From assembly GCA_015657535.1 (NCBI GenBank), contig JADHZB010000217.1, positions 1 to 41,179 on the forward strand: a stretch of 41,179 bases of DNA, in the 5' to 3' direction. This document shows positions 40,881 to 41,179 of this stretch, piece by piece. The translations under genes and the position numbers were made by a program. The notes below the pieces were generated by a model. It was not told where the DNA came from. It was given only the letters and a program-made list of their open reading frames with translations, and did not search any database. The stretch is from Nephromyces sp. MM_2019 (Eukaryota > Apicomplexa > Aconoidasida > Nephromycida). Positions within the stretch are counted from its first letter, which is position 1. Each line of letters starts with the position of its first letter.

Positions 40881-41052
40881 CTAGGCAAGGCAAAAACACT
40901 AAGAGATTGAAAAATGTTGGGTGACTGAACAAAACTCAAATTTGAGGAAATATTAGGTAGGAAAAATCGAAGCAGAAATCGATTTTTCCTAGGTGATCAG
41001 CGGTTGACAAAAGCTAAAGAGAAAGGGTTAGAGGAAGAGAGAGAAAGCGTTA

Positions 41053-41179
41053 GCAGCACACACAGAGACAGCAGCACACACAGAGATAGCAACATGGAGT
41101 CAGCATCACACACAGAGATAGCAGCACACACAGAGATAGCAGCACACACAGAGATAGCAACATGGAGTCAGCATCACAC
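41053..41179. repeat. composite minisatellite at the right edge
   Basis: Two unit types alternate: an 18-base unit (AGCAGCACACACAGAGAT) twice, then a 32-base unit starting AGCAACATGGAGTCAGCATC. The whole order repeats and is cut by the window end. Confidence 0.85.

Overview
The window comes from a nuclear genome of a microbial eukaryote and is AT-rich. Coding regions are broken by GT-AG introns that keep reading phase from exon to exon. All three standard stop codons end genes. I see no bacterial operon structure, no transposon and no rRNA or tRNA gene. The lineage cannot be fixed from sequence alone. A Rab5-type GTPase with an N-terminal Met-Gly-Cys start and no C-terminal prenylation cysteines (ARA6/RabF1/Rab5b type) points to a plant-like or SAR-type protist rather than an animal or fungus. 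Nearly all genes had to be rebuilt by joining short exons by hand. The exon joins are inference, supported by phase agreement and, in four genes, by recognisable family motifs.

Layout. 1-1264: microsatellite-rich DNA opening with (GT)45. 1265-7119 (+): a ten-exon gene ending in the C-terminal zinc finger of ZFC3H1/Red1, the scaffold that links nuclear RNA to the exosome. 7120-10472: poorly resolved, with one weak three-exon candidate. 10473-12055 (+): RNase H2 subunit C in two exons. 12525-14799 (-): two provisional small-exon genes. 15442-18140: a membrane-type exon (-) and two tiny genes facing away from each other only 51 bp apart. 18807-19756 (+): possible exons. 20619-22954 (+): a sirtuin with a long C-terminal extension. 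23395-26968 (-): a gene for a probable signal-peptide, multi-pass membrane protein. 28096-28501 (-): a two-exon gene of unknown function. 28873-34769 (+): the ARA6-like Rab. 36286-37508 (-): a probable membrane protein. 37924-40644 (-): a helical protein whose 5' end was not found. The right edge is CA-rich minisatellite.

The genes do not form one pathway. RNase H2C (ribonucleotide and R-loop removal), the sirtuin (NAD-dependent deacylation) and the Red1-type zinc finger protein (nuclear RNA decay) are all plausibly nuclear, and the Rab acts on endosomes. This looks like ordinary genome neighbourhood, not an operon-like system.

The most striking large-scale feature is a partition. Both flanks (about 1-4 kb and 30-41 kb) carry long introns and repeated GT/CA runs. 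The central 26 kb lacks such runs of four or more units and contains very short introns, including two of exactly 29 bp. I found no clearly new biological system. The best leads are the GC-AG intron and divergent features of the Rab, the extended sirtuin, and the unrecognised membrane protein gene at 23.4-27.0 kb.
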